Assembly: GCF_901000735.1 (NCBI RefSeq)
Contig: NC_081551.1
Coordinates: 19,000,545-19,064,544, forward strand
DNA: 64,000 nucleotides
Origin: Corylus avellana
Taxonomy: Eukaryota > Streptophyta > Magnoliopsida > Fagales > Betulaceae
Reading direction: 5' to 3'
The position numbers and the translations under genes are program-made. Positions 46,846-58,118 of this stretch are shown piece after piece (position 1 is the stretch's first letter; the number at the start of each line of letters is the position of its first letter). The notes under the pieces are model-generated. The model was given only the letters and a program-made list of their open reading frames with translations. It made no database searches and was not told where the DNA came from.

Positions 46846-47489
46846 ATTAAAAAAACTTGAACATTGTGCTACATGGAATAGCTACTTTTTGTTATTCACT
46901 GTAGGAAAATGTTACGTGCTTACATAACGGGATGAGTACTAAGTAGAAAGATTGATATGGTAGGATTTTCAAGAAATCTTAAACCTCTTATGAGCAATTA
47001 GAGGTGCTCTCAACTCCTACAAACATAAGGTTTGAATAATTTACTTGTTTGATTTCTTTATTCATAATGTTGTATTTAAAGACAATAGAAAATAGAGTTC
47101 CACATGAGATAGTACTTCCATTTGAATCAAAACATAAAATAGATAAATCTAATCCTTTCCAAATAACAAGATAAAAGATATAGACATATCATAAGAGTCC
47201 TACACACAACAATATTAAAATAACTATAAAACATTAATGAACTAAAAAACCTAATAGATAATACTTCCTAACAAACCCACTACCTAACAATGACTACATG
47301 TAACATAACACAACATATGTAGTTTAGCTACTCTGGAGCTAATCTGCTGGATGCAAAAAAAAAAGCTCATAATAGCTATAGCTGGAGATGATCTTGCATA
47401 TATATATATATATATATGCAAGTAAACTAATCTTGCATTCAATCAGTTTTCTTTTTCTTTTTTACTTAATAAAAATAATTTAAATCCAA
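46846..47489. other. AT-rich intergenic DNA
   Basis: No gene. Phrases such as TGGAATAGCTACTTTTTGTTA and GCTGGAGATGATCTTGCAT suggest a very decayed relative of the GAGCATCTCCAGCA MITE family. A TA run lies at about 47400-47416. Confidence 0.4.
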
Positions 47490-48460
47490 ATTACATTTAC
47501 TCAAAATGATATTTATCTAATTCTAGAATATGGGGTTTAGCATTTTTGATTTATGTTTGATATACCAATAGCCCACTAGGTTGGGCTGAAGAGCCCCACA
47601 CGCTACAAGAATTTAGTCTTCATCGACAATAAAAAGTTATCGCTAAAAGCCTAAAGGACCAAAAATTGTCGACTTTTAACAACGATATTAACATATCATT
47701 ATCTGTTGTACAAGAATAAATAAAGTTAGCTTTCAGTGATCAAAGAGAACTGAATTGAATTGGTAATTACTCTCCTCTCTCGATGGCTAGAAAATTGAAA
47801 TACAGAAAATTTCTTACAAACGTAATTAACTCATATGAGCATCAAAGCCAGCCCAAATGACAAACTTCTAACTTCTCACATTTAGAAGGCTAATTTATTG
47901 TTAAAATATTGATTAAATTGGCTCATTCCTATTAGTTTAAGCTTTTAAAATAAGCGGTGATTTAACATTCAAAAAGTCAAAAAAAATGGCCAAAACAATT
48001 TCTCTTTAAAAGAAAAGAAAGAAAAAAAAAAAGAGCGGCAGTGTAAAATGGATGGAGAAAGAAAATTTCAGATATAAAAATTTTGAGCGCCTGTGTTTGT
48101 GTTTCGACATGGCAAGTAGAACCCTCTTTAAAACAAAAACAAAAATAAAAACTGCAAGGTTAAAAACCTAGAAATACTAAAAGCTGTGAAGCACGAACAT
48201 CCACAACAACAGCTCTCCAGATCCAACATGAAATAGGAGGTATTTGACTCGTCCTTTTAAGAAAATTCATCAATTGCTTCAAATATTTACCGATTGCTTC
48301 AAATTTGTACCATTTTTGTGATTAGCCGATTCTCCCATAATGTCATTGCAACGACTTGCCATTATAGAAAGCTACTGGCAAACAAGAACCTTATAAAAGA
48401 CTCCACACTCCGATCAAATATAATTTATCCTTTTTCCTATTTTCTTTTTCCTATTTTGGT
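47490..48460 (+). pseudogene. RNase H-like family relict in inverted orientation
   Basis: From about 47498 the sequence is the reverse complement of the 1.16-kb tandem unit (for example ACTCAAAATGATATTTATCT and AGCCCACTAGGTTGGGCTGA), at clearly lower identity than the three tandem copies share. It ends with a plus-strand exon A relict at about 48324-48411 reading VIATTCHYRKLLANKNL, closer to the copy at 23.2 kb. No RNase H exon is attached. Confidence 0.65.
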
Positions 48461-48974
48461 GATGAGAGTGATGTATAGGCTAAAAAGAAGTTTGGTATTA
48501 GAAAGACTCTTTGCTCTTTGGGAAGTACAATTATAATTCATCTATAGGCTGAAGGGCATGATATCGACAGCTAATTCTTTTTCCTTTTTTCATGTATTAA
48601 AAAAGTTATTAAAATTATAACAAAAAACTAAAAACCAATGGGTCCTTATCTTATTATTATTTTTTTAATTTTCTTTGTCGTTTTTCAAATTTAGTTTTTA
48701 ATTTTTTTTTAAGTTTTAGTTTTAGTTTTTTTTTTTTTTGGATTTTTTTTAAGCAACTTTTTGTCTTTTTGCTGGCATGGGAGCATTGACATTGTTTAGG
48801 TAGTTTATGGGGGACATTAACATAATTGATAATTTGGAAAAAAAAAAACATTTGATAATGTGGTGAGCCTAGTAGTAGTTTAAGATGGTATGTATACATA
48901 TCCTATGAATATAATTAGATATTGCATAAGAATATAAGAATATGATGGTATAACATGTAAAAAAAAAAAAAAAA
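48461..48974. other. Intergenic DNA with a MITE remnant
   Basis: About 48655-48885 holds one end of a MULE-type MITE like those at 40.7 and 46.4 kb (GAGCATTGACATTGTTTAGG, GGGGGACATTAACATAATTG). No gene. Confidence 0.45.
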
Positions 48975-50076
48975 GTGCCGCAGCCTCAGGTAAGCCCCCT
49001 CCCCCATGGTGAGGGGAGGAGGGATGGCCGTTTGCTGCCTCCCTACTCCAACTCGCCTGCCCTTGCACCGGGTGCCAGTAGTTTACTTGATGTCCCTAAC
49101 TCGGGTTGCCTCCTCCTTACCCCTTTTCCGCCGCCCCTTCCTCTTTGTTCCGCTTTTGTCTCTGGTGGGGCTCTATGGTTGTTTTCTGTTCCTTTCCCTT
49201 TTGTTTTTTTGCTGTGTTTTTGGTATGTTGTTCTTGTAGCTTTGCCTGTGTGCCACTCAGTGTGGGTGCTGATTTTGGGGTTTCTTTCAAACTCCCCCTT
49301 GTTTTTGTTTTGTGTTCGCCGCCGATCTCCTCCATCCACTCTGCCGCCCACCGTCCGCTGTTGGGTTTTTCCTCACGCCCCTCCAACGAAGAGCCTCAAC
49401 GCCCCTTGCTGCGATGGTTTTTCGGCCAACTGGCGATCGGCTTCGCCTCCCTCCGTCCACTGTTTTGGGCCATTTTTCGCGTCCCCGGTGCGTTGAGCTT
49501 CCAGTGTTCCCTTCCGGTGTCGGTCTTCGGCGAGTGTACAATTGGCATCCACGCTGTGTGTGCCTGTTCCTGGTTTTGTTTTACTTTTCTTGTATTGTCT
49601 TTGTTCCTGTTTTTCCCTGTATGCATTTCATTCATGTTATTTGCTTGTAATAAGGCTCTGCCTTTTTGGTTCGCCCACGTTTTATTTCGATTTTTTTGCT
49701 TCTGTTTGTAATAAGGCTTTGACCTCTCGATCTGCCTGCTTGGATGTGAACTGAACTTTGGTCCAGACTTTTGGGTCGTGGATGTGATTTTTAATCTAGG
49801 CTTTTGAGTTGTGGACGTGAACTTTATCCTGGCTTTTGGGTCGAGAAGGAATTTGAGCTACCTATGCATTTGATTGCGTCTGTCTTATGCAGATCTGTTA
49901 TCTCAACTGAAAACTAGTCATAGGTTAGTAGAGGTTTTAGGTGATGATTGTATCTTTGTAGCTTCGGCTATAATTTGTATTTTCAGGGCTTTGTGCGCCT
50001 CCGATGTAAGAGCTTTATACTTGTGATTTATTATCAATGAAATTGAAATGTTTTTCTTTCAAAAAAAAAAAAAAAT
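48975..50076 (+). mobile_element. Poly(A)-tailed retroposon, probably LINE-derived
   Basis: The left junction follows ATGTAAAAAAAAAA at about 48955-48974, and the right end is a poly(A) tail at about 50061 followed by the same ATGTAAAAAAAAAA (about 50075-50089), consistent with a target duplication, although the A-rich repeat is only fair evidence. The 3' end (TTTATACTTGTGATTTATTATCAATGAAATTG) has the look of a plant LINE 3' end. The GC-rich first half contains overlapping ORFs of 173 and 201 codons, but their amino-acid make-up (Pro/Ser/Phe/Leu-rich) matches no reverse transcriptase, and I treat them as chance. Confidence 0.6.
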
Positions 50077-50319
50077 GTAAAAAAAAAAAACAATACTAGC
50101 ATTGTAGCACAGTATGAGAATTAATTATTTGGATTCGAAGGGGACTTCTCAATGGTATTTTCAAATAGTTTTGAACAATTTAAATTGTAGAAATGCTTCA
50201 GGTGCTTTTTTTGGAACGTAACACTGAAATCTATCATTAAATACTATTATGCATTTTTATTTTTTATTTTATTCAAAAGTAATTTTCACGGTCAGTTCAA
50301 TAGTAACAATTTGAAGGGT

Positions 50320-50575
50320 CTATTTAAGATTGTAGTTTTAATAAGTGCGATTTTAAAAATTATGTTTTTAAAATCGTTACTTTTTAAAATCGTAAAAACG
50401 TTTGGTAAAACACGTTGATTTTTTTTTTTTTTATCAAATATTTGTTATATGAAATCGTTATTTTAGTTTAAATTCTCGCATTTTTAAATAAGTGCTTATA
50501 GAAATCACAGATTTTATTTCTATTTTAAATTAAGTGATTTTTAAATCACAATACCAAATACTATATATTTTATAA
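50320..50575. mobile_element. Harbinger-like MITE remnant
   Basis: Phrases TAATAAGTGCGATTTTAAAA, AAAACGTTTGGTAAAACACG and AAGTGATTTTTAAATCACAA belong to the same family as the element at about 54720-55145. The termini are eroded, and I see no clean target duplication. Confidence 0.5.
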
Positions 50576-50880
50576 TACCTTTTAAAAACACAGACTATTT
50601 TTTAGTCTGCTAACCCAACTATTCTTGCTGTCACAGCCCACGAAACCAATGGTCCCATTTAGTGGCCACAAATAATAAATCTCCCGTGGCCAGTGTTTAC
50701 TCAAAGCAATACGCAGGCAGGTCTAGAATTTGGCAGAAAATGAAAACCATCGTCAGGTTAAGCTACAATCGAAGGTTCCACCGCTGCTTTACCATTAAGA
50801 TTAGTGTTCTGTAATTGAAACAATATTTCTCTTTCTTTTTGACAATGACCGCTTGGCTTACAAGAAATCAGATAGATTTA

Positions 50881-51474
50881 TTGCATTTCCAAAGGTATAC
50901 CTAAAAAAGAGATATTAATTACATTTAACTATTTTTGGTTTTTTTTTTTCTCCAACAAAATAACTTCGTATTAACTATTATATCTTAACTGCTACAGTGA
51001 ATAACTTCATATTGCTATTCACTGTAGCACACTAGATTGTTGAATATAATATTATTTACACATTATTTTCTCTCTCTTCTCTGTCTCCCTCAACGTTTCT
51101 CTCTCTTCTCTCTTCTCTCAACGTTTCTCTCTCTTATCTGTTCATGAATTTATGATACAAATTTAAGTCTTTTGAATCACTAAAAACTCAAAAAATAAAA
51201 TAAAATAAAATAAAATTGAATAGCATGCATATAATTGACAAACTAAAAATGGAAAAATAAAAATAACACACAGGTATGCTGCATAAATCAATTCTATTGC
51301 AATTTACAAGATGATGCAAAAGCAGTTGTGGATTAAAAAAAAAAAATGAAAGATTAAAAAATAATATTTAATAAAATAAAGAATCTATTAGAGTTGGTAT
51401 TAAAAAATGAGTAGTTAAAATAGAAAATTGTACTTTTTGACTAGGTAAAATACCTCTTACTGCTGGATATGCTC
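50881..51474. mobile_element. Tourist/Harbinger-like MITE, inverted and diverged copy
   Basis: Reverse-orientation relative of 12724-13318: TACAGTGAATAACTTCATA, TTGCTATTCACTGTAGCAC and the CTCTCTTCTC-rich run can all be matched. The right end reads CTGCTGGATATGCTC; the left end (TTGCATTTCC) is diverged. TTA precedes the left end. Confidence 0.65.
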
Positions 51475-51539
51475 GTATTAATTTTATTTAATCAAATAGA
51501 TTTATTTATTAATTTTATTTTATTAGTATTAACACATAT

Positions 51540-51703
51540 TCAGAAGATTAGCCAGTTCTTTGAGACTATTGTTGCAGGAATAGGATTCTCTCCTGTCCAT
51601 TTTAGATTGAAAATGATCCTATTCCACTGTTGCAACAGTATGTCATTAGAGAAGGTTATCGTCAAAAAAAAAAAAAAAAAAAAGGGCTTGAGAAGAGAGG
51701 CCA
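51540..51703 (+). pseudogene. RNase H-like family exon A fragment with a 51-bp insertion
   Basis: ISQFFETIVA followed, after an inserted hairpin, by CAGTATGTCATTAGAGAAGG resembles exon A at 23295-23199. An A run and the hAT element at 51712 break it further; the homology resumes with ACTCCACCAGGTATAATC right after that element (about 52520), as in the donor region of the 23.2-kb copy. Confidence 0.55.
51577..51627. mobile_element. 51-bp mini-MITE inside the exon A relict
   Basis: The ends GGAATAGGAT and ATCCTATTCC are perfect inverted repeats, and the insert is flanked by TGTTGCA on both sides (51570-51576 and 51628-51634). The other exon A copies lack it. At this size it can only be a passenger of some transposase, or a templated insertion. 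Confidence 0.6.
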
Positions 51704-51711
51704 TACTTCCA

Positions 51712-52515
51712 CGGGTGGGCAAAAATCCGCCAAACCCGCAGACCCGACCCGCACTACGTGGATTTTATGTGTATTTTTGCGGGTTTGGGTAGATTTTTTT
51801 TAATCCATGCGGGGCGGGGCGGGTTTCAGGAATAGGAAATTGTTTCGGGCGGGTACCCGCCCCGCCCCGCCCCGATCTTACCCGCATAAGTATAAAATGA
51901 AAAAACCCTAGGTCCCTTAAACCTCATCATTTGTTTTTTTTTTTCTGCCGCCGCCGTCTCTCCCTCAGTCCCTCTCTTGCTCGCTCTCTCTCGTCTCTCT
52001 TGCTCGCTCTCTCTCGTCTGTTCTCTCTCTCTCGTTAGTCTCTCCGTCTCTCGTCTGCTTCTCTCTCTCGTCTGCGCTGCCGCTCCACCTCCTCAGACCA
52101 CGGGCTGCTGCGCCGCTCCCACCTCCACAGACCACGATCCAGGTTTTTTTCTCTCTCTCTAGACCTCTTTTATGAATGGGATCCAAGAGGTCTCTCAAAT
52201 ATGATTATGGGTTTTGTTTGTTCAAACAAATAAATTTTCTTTTCCATTGTTTATAGTTTCTGATGTTGGGTTGTTTTTGTGTAGGAGAAAAAGAAATCTG
52301 CAGAGGAGACGAAAATGGAGAAGAAACCAGACGAAAATGGAAGAAAAGAACCCAACCCACACAACCCGCAGACGATCTTCCCCGCCCCGCAATCCCTGAA
52401 CCCGCGCGAATAATGTTCAATTTGTTCGGGTGACGTTTTGGAATTTCCAAAACCCGCAGTGTGCGGGGCGGTTGAGGAGAAGGCCGATACCCGCCCCGAC
52501 CCGTGCCCACCCCTA
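51712..52515. mobile_element. Non-autonomous hAT element with GC-rich subterminal repeats (804 bp)
   Basis: The right end is TAGGGGTGGGCACGGGTCGG in reverse complement, and the left end CGGGTGGGCAAAA is the same sequence lacking its first bases. The flanks TACTTCCA (51704-51711) and GACTTCCA (52516-52523) form an 8-bp target duplication with one difference. Both ends are full of CCCGCC/GGCGGG motifs (for example GGGCGGGTACCCGCCCCGCC). The interior has CT-rich leader-like DNA and no transposase. It has the same layout as the Ac-like element (motif arrays inside each end) but with a different motif. Confidence 0.8.
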
Positions 52516-52559
52516 GACTTCCACTCCACCAGGTATAATCTTTAATTTTATTATTTAGA

Positions 52560-52714
52560 TCAAGCTCTGGTTTAAGACTTAAAAATTAAAATACAAGCAC
52601 AATCAAACCTAGATCTAGCACTGAGAATAGTTTCAGACACAGAAATTAAAATAAAAATTGAAATTGAAACAAGAGGCTTGAAAAACAGAGAAGGGAGAGT
52701 GAGGAAGCCATAAA
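52560..52714 (-). repeat. Inverted remnant of the 85-bp subrepeat family
   Basis: AAATTAAAATACAAGCACAATCAAACCTAGATCTAGCACTG is the reverse complement of the monomer found at 2.7-7.2 kb. It abuts an assembly gap. Confidence 0.6.
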
Positions 52715-52814
52715 NNNNNNNNNNNNNNNNNNNNNNNNNNNNNNNNNNNNNNNNNNNNNNNNNNNNNNNNNNNNNNNNNNNNNNNNNNNNNNNNNNNNNN
52801 NNNNNNNNNNNNNN
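52715..52814. other. Assembly gap (100 N)
   Basis: Exactly 100 unknown bases. The gap cuts the RNase H-like fragment on its right side. Confidence 0.98.
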
Positions 52815-53070
52815 AAAGCTAACTCCAGTGATTTTGCCTCAACAATTTGTATTTTCGGACTTTGATTTTGATTTTCAATTCTGAAAGCTTTGGAACGCTG
52901 CAAAAAATGTATCCACGATGGTCAAATATGACATATGGCAGAAAAAAGTGTTAGCTTTCAATTTTTGTCTCATTGTATGACCTTGAGAAGCTAGCGTACG
53001 CCTCTTGGAAGCCATATTGTTGGGATCAAAAGGCCACAAATTTGTCTATGAGAATTAGAGTCTCGGAAGT
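52815..53070 (-). pseudogene. Chimeric fragment: copied Rab leader and start codon fused to RNase H-like exon
   Basis: On the minus strand, 53070-52972 matches the Rab 5' leader and the first codons at 42220-42310: GACTTCCGAGACTCTAATT, then CCTTTTGATC and ATGGCTTC. Where the Rab gene reads [12 protein letters not shown], this copy reads MASKRRTLASQGHT, because a short insertion has altered the frame. Immediately downstream (from about 52972) it joins the RNase H-like exon at the equivalent of about 23030 in the pseudogene (ATGAGACAAAAATTGAAAGC), and reads to a stop after FFAAFQSFQN. A 100-N gap removes the rest. The ORF from the copied ATG is under 50 codons, so this is probably a dead fusion. 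Confidence 0.7.
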
Positions 53071-53270
53071 CTTTCTATGTATAAAACAGGTCTAACAAAT
53101 GAGCTGGCATTTGGGCTCAGTTGGGAGGAAAGTCTGTTAGATTTGTTATGGGCCATTTTATTAGTATATAAAAAGGTGAGCTTTCATTTGTAAAATCATC
53201 GACAACCTATTCGGGTCCACTTTGGTCGTGTTCTTTAGTTTCTTGTAATTTGAGTCTGGCACATTTCCAC

Positions 53271-53669
53271 CAACATTATTTCCATTATGCTAGCTTCATT
53301 AACCTATTCATTTATATTGTTATGGTTGTTCATTCAACATACTACCATGTTCTAATTTCCATCTCCTTTTCATTTAAATATTCAATTTCTTCCTTAAATA
53401 CCATGGAGCTTTTTCTATATAAATTTCTTGTGGACTATTAAGTTTTTCTATCCTTCATTGTTTCTAGTAATTAATGAAATGCATTCATTCATCATCTATA
53501 GAGACTAGGTTTTGCTGTATCTCTTTTGGGACCCGTTAATTTGTATCATTTAGCCATCTTTGTGTTAAAGGCTAAAGCCCAAAAGAGTCTTGCCAAAGTG
53601 TAGTGTCATTCAAATTCACAACGGTTGGCATGGTATATTATTAGAAAGCAATAGACAGTCACCACTTCA
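53271..53669. repeat. Dispersed repeat, copy of the KIB pseudogene 3' flank
   Basis: It matches 58119-58542 in the same orientation at roughly 80-85 percent by eye (for example CAACATACTACCAT, TTTTTCTATCCTTCATTGTT and AGAAAGCAATAGACAGTCAC). At 58.1 kb this sequence follows the KIB/DUF295 pseudogene directly; here no such gene precedes it, so it is an orphan flank. Confidence 0.75.
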
Positions 53670-54281
53670 AGTATACTATATACACTATATTTAAAAGCTC
53701 TATTTTTTACCGCAATTTCAAACATGCTTTAAATCATAAATAGGATAATATTACTCACAAAGTACATAAATTTAAGACAATAAAATGAGAAATCATTAAT
53801 TGTAGTTACCTATCAATATAGCAATGCATGTTGCCATATATATACCCATATTTGTACTAAATCAAATAAGAAATTATTAATTGTAGTTACCTATTTTGGA
53901 AGGCCTTTATTTGAAAGTCCACTAATTAAGCACAAAATATTAATCTCCCATATATACTCCAGTCTCCATCCATTCGGCTACCTAAAATGCGTACATGAAA
54001 AAGTTAAAAATTAATCTTTCTATTCTCATGTTCTTTCCAATACATGCATATATCAATGGCTTAAAATTTATATCATTAAAAACCTTGAACCTTGATTTGT
54101 ACCACCTGAGTACTGGTTTAAGTAGTAACAATTTTTCCAAACTCAATATTCATGCTAGCTGCCACACGTTGAAATTTAGGTTATGATGAAACTTAAACCT
54201 TAGATTTTAAGAGAATCTATACGTTTTAGATTTTAAAGAAACCTAAAAACCATTTTTCAAGCATAAGGTTTAGGATTAATT

Positions 54282-54322
<41 letters not shown>

Positions 54323-54719
54323 ATCTCCTTTAAATACTTAGACTTGGAGTAGAGAGAACTCCTAAACTCACTTGGAGATAAACTCAAACAAAGATAACTA
54401 ATGCAATACTAACCCTAAAATAAATAATTAGATAATTGAAATACAAATAGACGCATGTTTATTTCTAATATAAAAATACTGATAACAAAACTAATCTAAA
54501 TTAATCTTAAATGAAATCTAATTCATATTAAATATAATGTCTACTTTATCACTAGGTTACTTCCGTAACACACGTCACAAGCACAATTCCATTTTTAAAA
54601 AAATTTCAAAACGTTAGTCTACAGTATATATATAAAAACTTCCAAAGATTAATTAGCCGCTTAATTACTTCGGGTGCGTTTTTAAAAAAATAATCTGCGA
54701 TTTTAAACCAAATCGCAAC
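53670..54719. other. AT-rich intergenic DNA
   Basis: No gene seen. A TA microsatellite lies at about 54283-54320, and TAGTTACCTAT with its context occurs twice (about 53804 and 53883). Confidence 0.5.
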
Positions 54720-55145
54720 TTTAGGGTGTTTGGGATTGTAATTTTAAAAACACAAATTTTAAAATCAAAAAAATTTGCGATTTCCATAAGTTGATTAGAG
54801 GGTGCTTATTTGAAAAAAATGCGAATTTAAAACAAAATCACGATTTCTATTAAAAAGATATTTGGTGCAATAGTTACCTTTTTTAGAACGAGAATGAAAA
54901 AAATACCAAGAATACTCACCTAAAATATATTTAAACCCTTCTTTTCTCTTTTTTTTTTTTTTTTTTTTTTTCTTCATCCTCTCTGTCTTGTTCATCCTTA
55001 TTGGTAATTTGGTCATGAAACCGCAATTATATGCTAATATTATCCAAACACTCAATTGATAAAAAAAGTACTTTTTAGTATGTTTTACCAAACGCCTGTG
55101 CGATTTTAAAAACACACTTATTAAAATCGCACTCCTAAACGGGCC
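54720..55145. mobile_element. Harbinger-like MITE (GTTTGG/GCGATTTTAAAA family)
   Basis: Left end GGGTGTTTGGGATTGTAATT; right end, in reverse complement, GGGCCCGTTTAGGAGTGCGA. Internal AAATCGCA motifs occur in inverted pairs. It holds a poly(T)/poly(A) tract at about 54947-54971 and no gene. Related to 50320-50575. Confidence 0.6.
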
Positions 55146-55967
55146 CTTCATCTTATGAGTAGAGTAGGATATTTTACTTAGTCAAAGCCTAATTAATTTC
55201 AAAACCCTAAGTCCCAACCCCCTAGCATTAAATTCTAAAACAAAAAATGTGTAAGACGTACACCAAACCCTAGCCTCTCTTTAATTCATTTTCCTCTGGC
55301 TTTGATATAATTTTCTCTCTACATCGCTTCTCTCTCTTGCAAAGTTTCGGTTGCCCTCATCTCTTCTATTACCAGGGAGTCGTTTTATTCTTCTCCAACT
55401 CCACGTTGCACGGTATAGAATCATTTCCTTTGCTTTGTTCATTTTCTTGTACGTTCTCTTTACATGTGCTTTGTTCAACGGTTAATGTCTTACTTTGAAT
55501 TTTTGTCTCTTTTGAGGAAGATATTTCCTGGCTATTTTTCACCTACAAATCATACTGAACCCCGTTAAAAATAATCATAGATGTAGGGCATGCACAAGAG
55601 TCCAGTGGCATGTACACAGAAACAAGGGTGAAGTGGCACGGTGGCAATTTTTTTTTTTAATATTAAAAAATTAAAAAAAAAAAAAAGAAAAGAAAATAGC
55701 CTGGCGTGCAAGCCGGCGTTCTCAGAATCACGGCCCCAGAAACAAACGCTTTGTATTTCATTAATGAAGCATTCTCCATCGAGATCCTTCTATGGGCATG
55801 TAATGTTTCTATGGTATATATATATAATGCTTCTATGGGTTCATTATGAAATACCCTTTCGACATCTTTGTCCTTTTTTTTTTTTTTAATCCCTCTATCG
55901 GTACACCTATCACAATGATTTTCTAGCAAGCAAACCCCAAAATGCTTTGTGCTTCTAAAAATCGATA
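55146..55967. other. Intergenic DNA with leader-like CT-rich stretch
   Basis: About 55265-55420 is CT-rich and ends CACGTTGCACG|GTATAG, like an untranslated first exon with a donor. No coding exon can be tied to it. The rest shows no gene. Confidence 0.35.
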
Positions 55968-56148
55968 GGGAAAATTATCATTTCCCCTCATGAACTATAT
56001 GGTTGTGGTCCGACTTACCGGCCTTGACTAACGGAAGGGAGATTTTGGTAATGAATTGATAGTTTGATGGAGTCGTAGTGTAAAGTTGATAGTTGATGGG
56101 GAAAATAGTCATCACGTGGTAGTTCATGGAGGAAATGATAATTTCCCC
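55968..56148. mobile_element. MULE-type MITE, 181 bp
   Basis: Inverted ends GGGAAAATTATCATTTCC and GGAAATGATAATTTCCCC, flanked by the perfect 9-bp direct repeat AAATCGATA (55959-55967 and 56149-56157). It encodes nothing. Confidence 0.85.
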
Positions 56149-56157
56149 AAATCGATA

Positions 56158-56739
56158 CCTTAAAAGATTAAAATCTTTAGAGCATTAGCACATCTTTTCT
56201 TAGATTTTCGTTAAATATAGGGAATCAAATTACTTTTTATTTCATTATTCAAATAAACCTTAAAATAACTTTCCTTATCCTTTCCTTAAACCATTTAAAT
56301 ATTTTTTAAATTAATGTTAAAGTAAAGAGAGAAGAAAGGAAAACTATTTAAATATTATTTTAAATAAATGCAAGGGAAAAGAGAGAGGAAATAAAAAAAA
56401 AAAAAAATTAAAATAATGTTAAGAGAATGAAAAGTGTTGCCCACGTGATTTTTTTTAGGAGTTTTTCATACATTTACAAAATGAAATTATATATAAAGAA
56501 GCTGCTGTTAATAGTGTTTAGGGAGTCCAATATCATTGTTTGTCCTTGTACTTTCATGTCAAACAACTATTATTGGTTTTATGGAAATGGGTTTTGATAA
56601 GAGTAGGTGTTTTTTTTTTTTTTTTTTTTCTAAGAATTTATATAGCATTTAGGCCTTTCTTATTTCTTTGTTTCTTCAAATCGCTCTCACAAATCTCATC
56701 AACAGGGTTCTGCCTGCGCGTCTGGATCGCGAAACAAGA
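56158..56739. other. 5' flank of the KIB pseudogene
   Basis: AT-rich, no gene. GAGCATTAGCACATC at about 56181 resembles a MITE end. A T run at 56609-56629 precedes a probable leader. Confidence 0.4.
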
Positions 56740-58075
56740 ATGGTGAAACTATTTCCTTCTTGTGGTTGTTGCTTGCAAAGGCTTTTCTGTTATGGTAGTG
56801 ATAATCCTTGGAACCCTTTGAAGGGTCTACTACTTGTGCACAAACTTTCCTCCTCCATCCCTAGACAAACCCTTGTTGGTAGATGTACGGCCAGTAATCG
56901 TGTGTTATCTTACTCTCAACGGCCCTTGGGTTCACTGCGATGTTTCAGTCATAATAGTACTCGTGAAGATGAAGATGAAGATGGTATCTCATCGTCCCCA
57001 TGTCTGATGTTTTCTCCTTGGTTTTGGCCTCAACAATCGAATAAGTTGGCGGTTGGGGGCCAGAAGATTGTAACCCTTGAATATCCAAAGGATGTAGCAT
57101 TTGATGAGATTCTGGGATCATCTTCACCAAGCTGGATTGCCGTTACCAATGCTTTTAACGGTGATATTGTCTTATGAATCCCTTCACTGAAAAAATTGGT
57201 AAGGTCTATCAGGCTACTCCTCCTCCAGTTGTTAGGCTTCCGCCTACGAGTACAATACCTCAAATGGACGAAGTCATAGAGTGTTGGAGAAGAGACTGTA
57301 TAGAGAACGAGTTATGAATAGAAATAAGCTACGATGATTTCATATCTGACATTGTTTGGTCATCAAACCCCATGTCCCCCGATTGCACCGTGATGGTTGT
57401 ATATGGTCCAAATAGGGATATTGCATTCTGTAGACCCGGAGACAAGTCGTGGAGTGATGCCTGCTTGGACTTGGAATATCGAGACAGTTATACGCAATTA
57501 CTAGTGTATTCCAACAAGCGCAAATTGTTCTATGCCCAAAGGTTCGACGGAGGAACATTTGAAGGTTGGGATCTCCAACAAGCTTCTTGTCCTAAGATGA
57601 TTCATCGTCTTGATCATACTAATTATGAATCTGATCCGCCTACTCGAAAATTCGAGTACTTGGTGGAATCCTTGGGAGATATTCTTCTGGTTGTCCGGTA
57701 TTTAGGTCCGCCTACTCGCCCCCCTTCAAAGACACATAGATTTGATGTTTTCAAGCTTGATTTTCAACAGCAAACAATGGAACGTGTGGAGTGCCTTGGT
57801 GATCGTGTCTTGTTTCTATGTATGAAACACTCATTTTCTGTCTCGGCCCAAGACTTCCCGGAGTTAAAAATCCTAATTCTATTTACTTTACTCACGATGA
57901 TGTGAAATACTGGCCTGAAATTTATGAAACTAGTGATGGGTATACGCTAGACCGCGAAGATTATGACATTGGATTTTACTGCTTAGAAGATCATAGCATC
58001 ACACCCCTTTTTGACATGGCAGATGGTCTTTGCGATCTAGGCTGTTGGGTCATCCCGAAGCCTCCATATATGTAA
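56740..58075 (+). pseudogene. KIB1-like / DUF295 family pseudogene
   Basis: The sequence reads as a DUF295 (KIB1-4 beta-propeller) protein spread over several frames. The first frame from MVKLFPSCGC (56740) runs through GSSSPSWIAVTNAFNGDIVL to a stop at 57175-57177. A frameshift there leads to MNPFTEKIGKVYQ, then a TGA at about 57315. The same frame continues with SPDCTVMVVYGPNRDIAFC, DKSWSD, YLVESLGDILLVVR and VECLGDRVLF. A second frameshift near 57862 leads to SIYFTHDD, YDIGFYCLEDHSI and a stop at 58075. The motif order and spacing fit the family, many members of which are linked to F-box proteins or act on shaggy-like kinases. Two frameshifts and one nonsense codon make it a pseudogene unless the assembly is wrong. 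No F-box is visible in the first part, which may be a degraded targeting leader. Confidence 0.85.
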
Positions 58076-58118
58076 ACTGATCGAGAAAAAAGACAATTTT
58101 TTTTTTTTTTCTCTTATG

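Noticed and set aside
48975..49711. Overlapping 173- and 201-codon ORFs in the GC-rich retroposon
   Set aside because: Several frames are open at once because of base composition; the products are Pro/Ser/Phe/Leu-rich without motifs.
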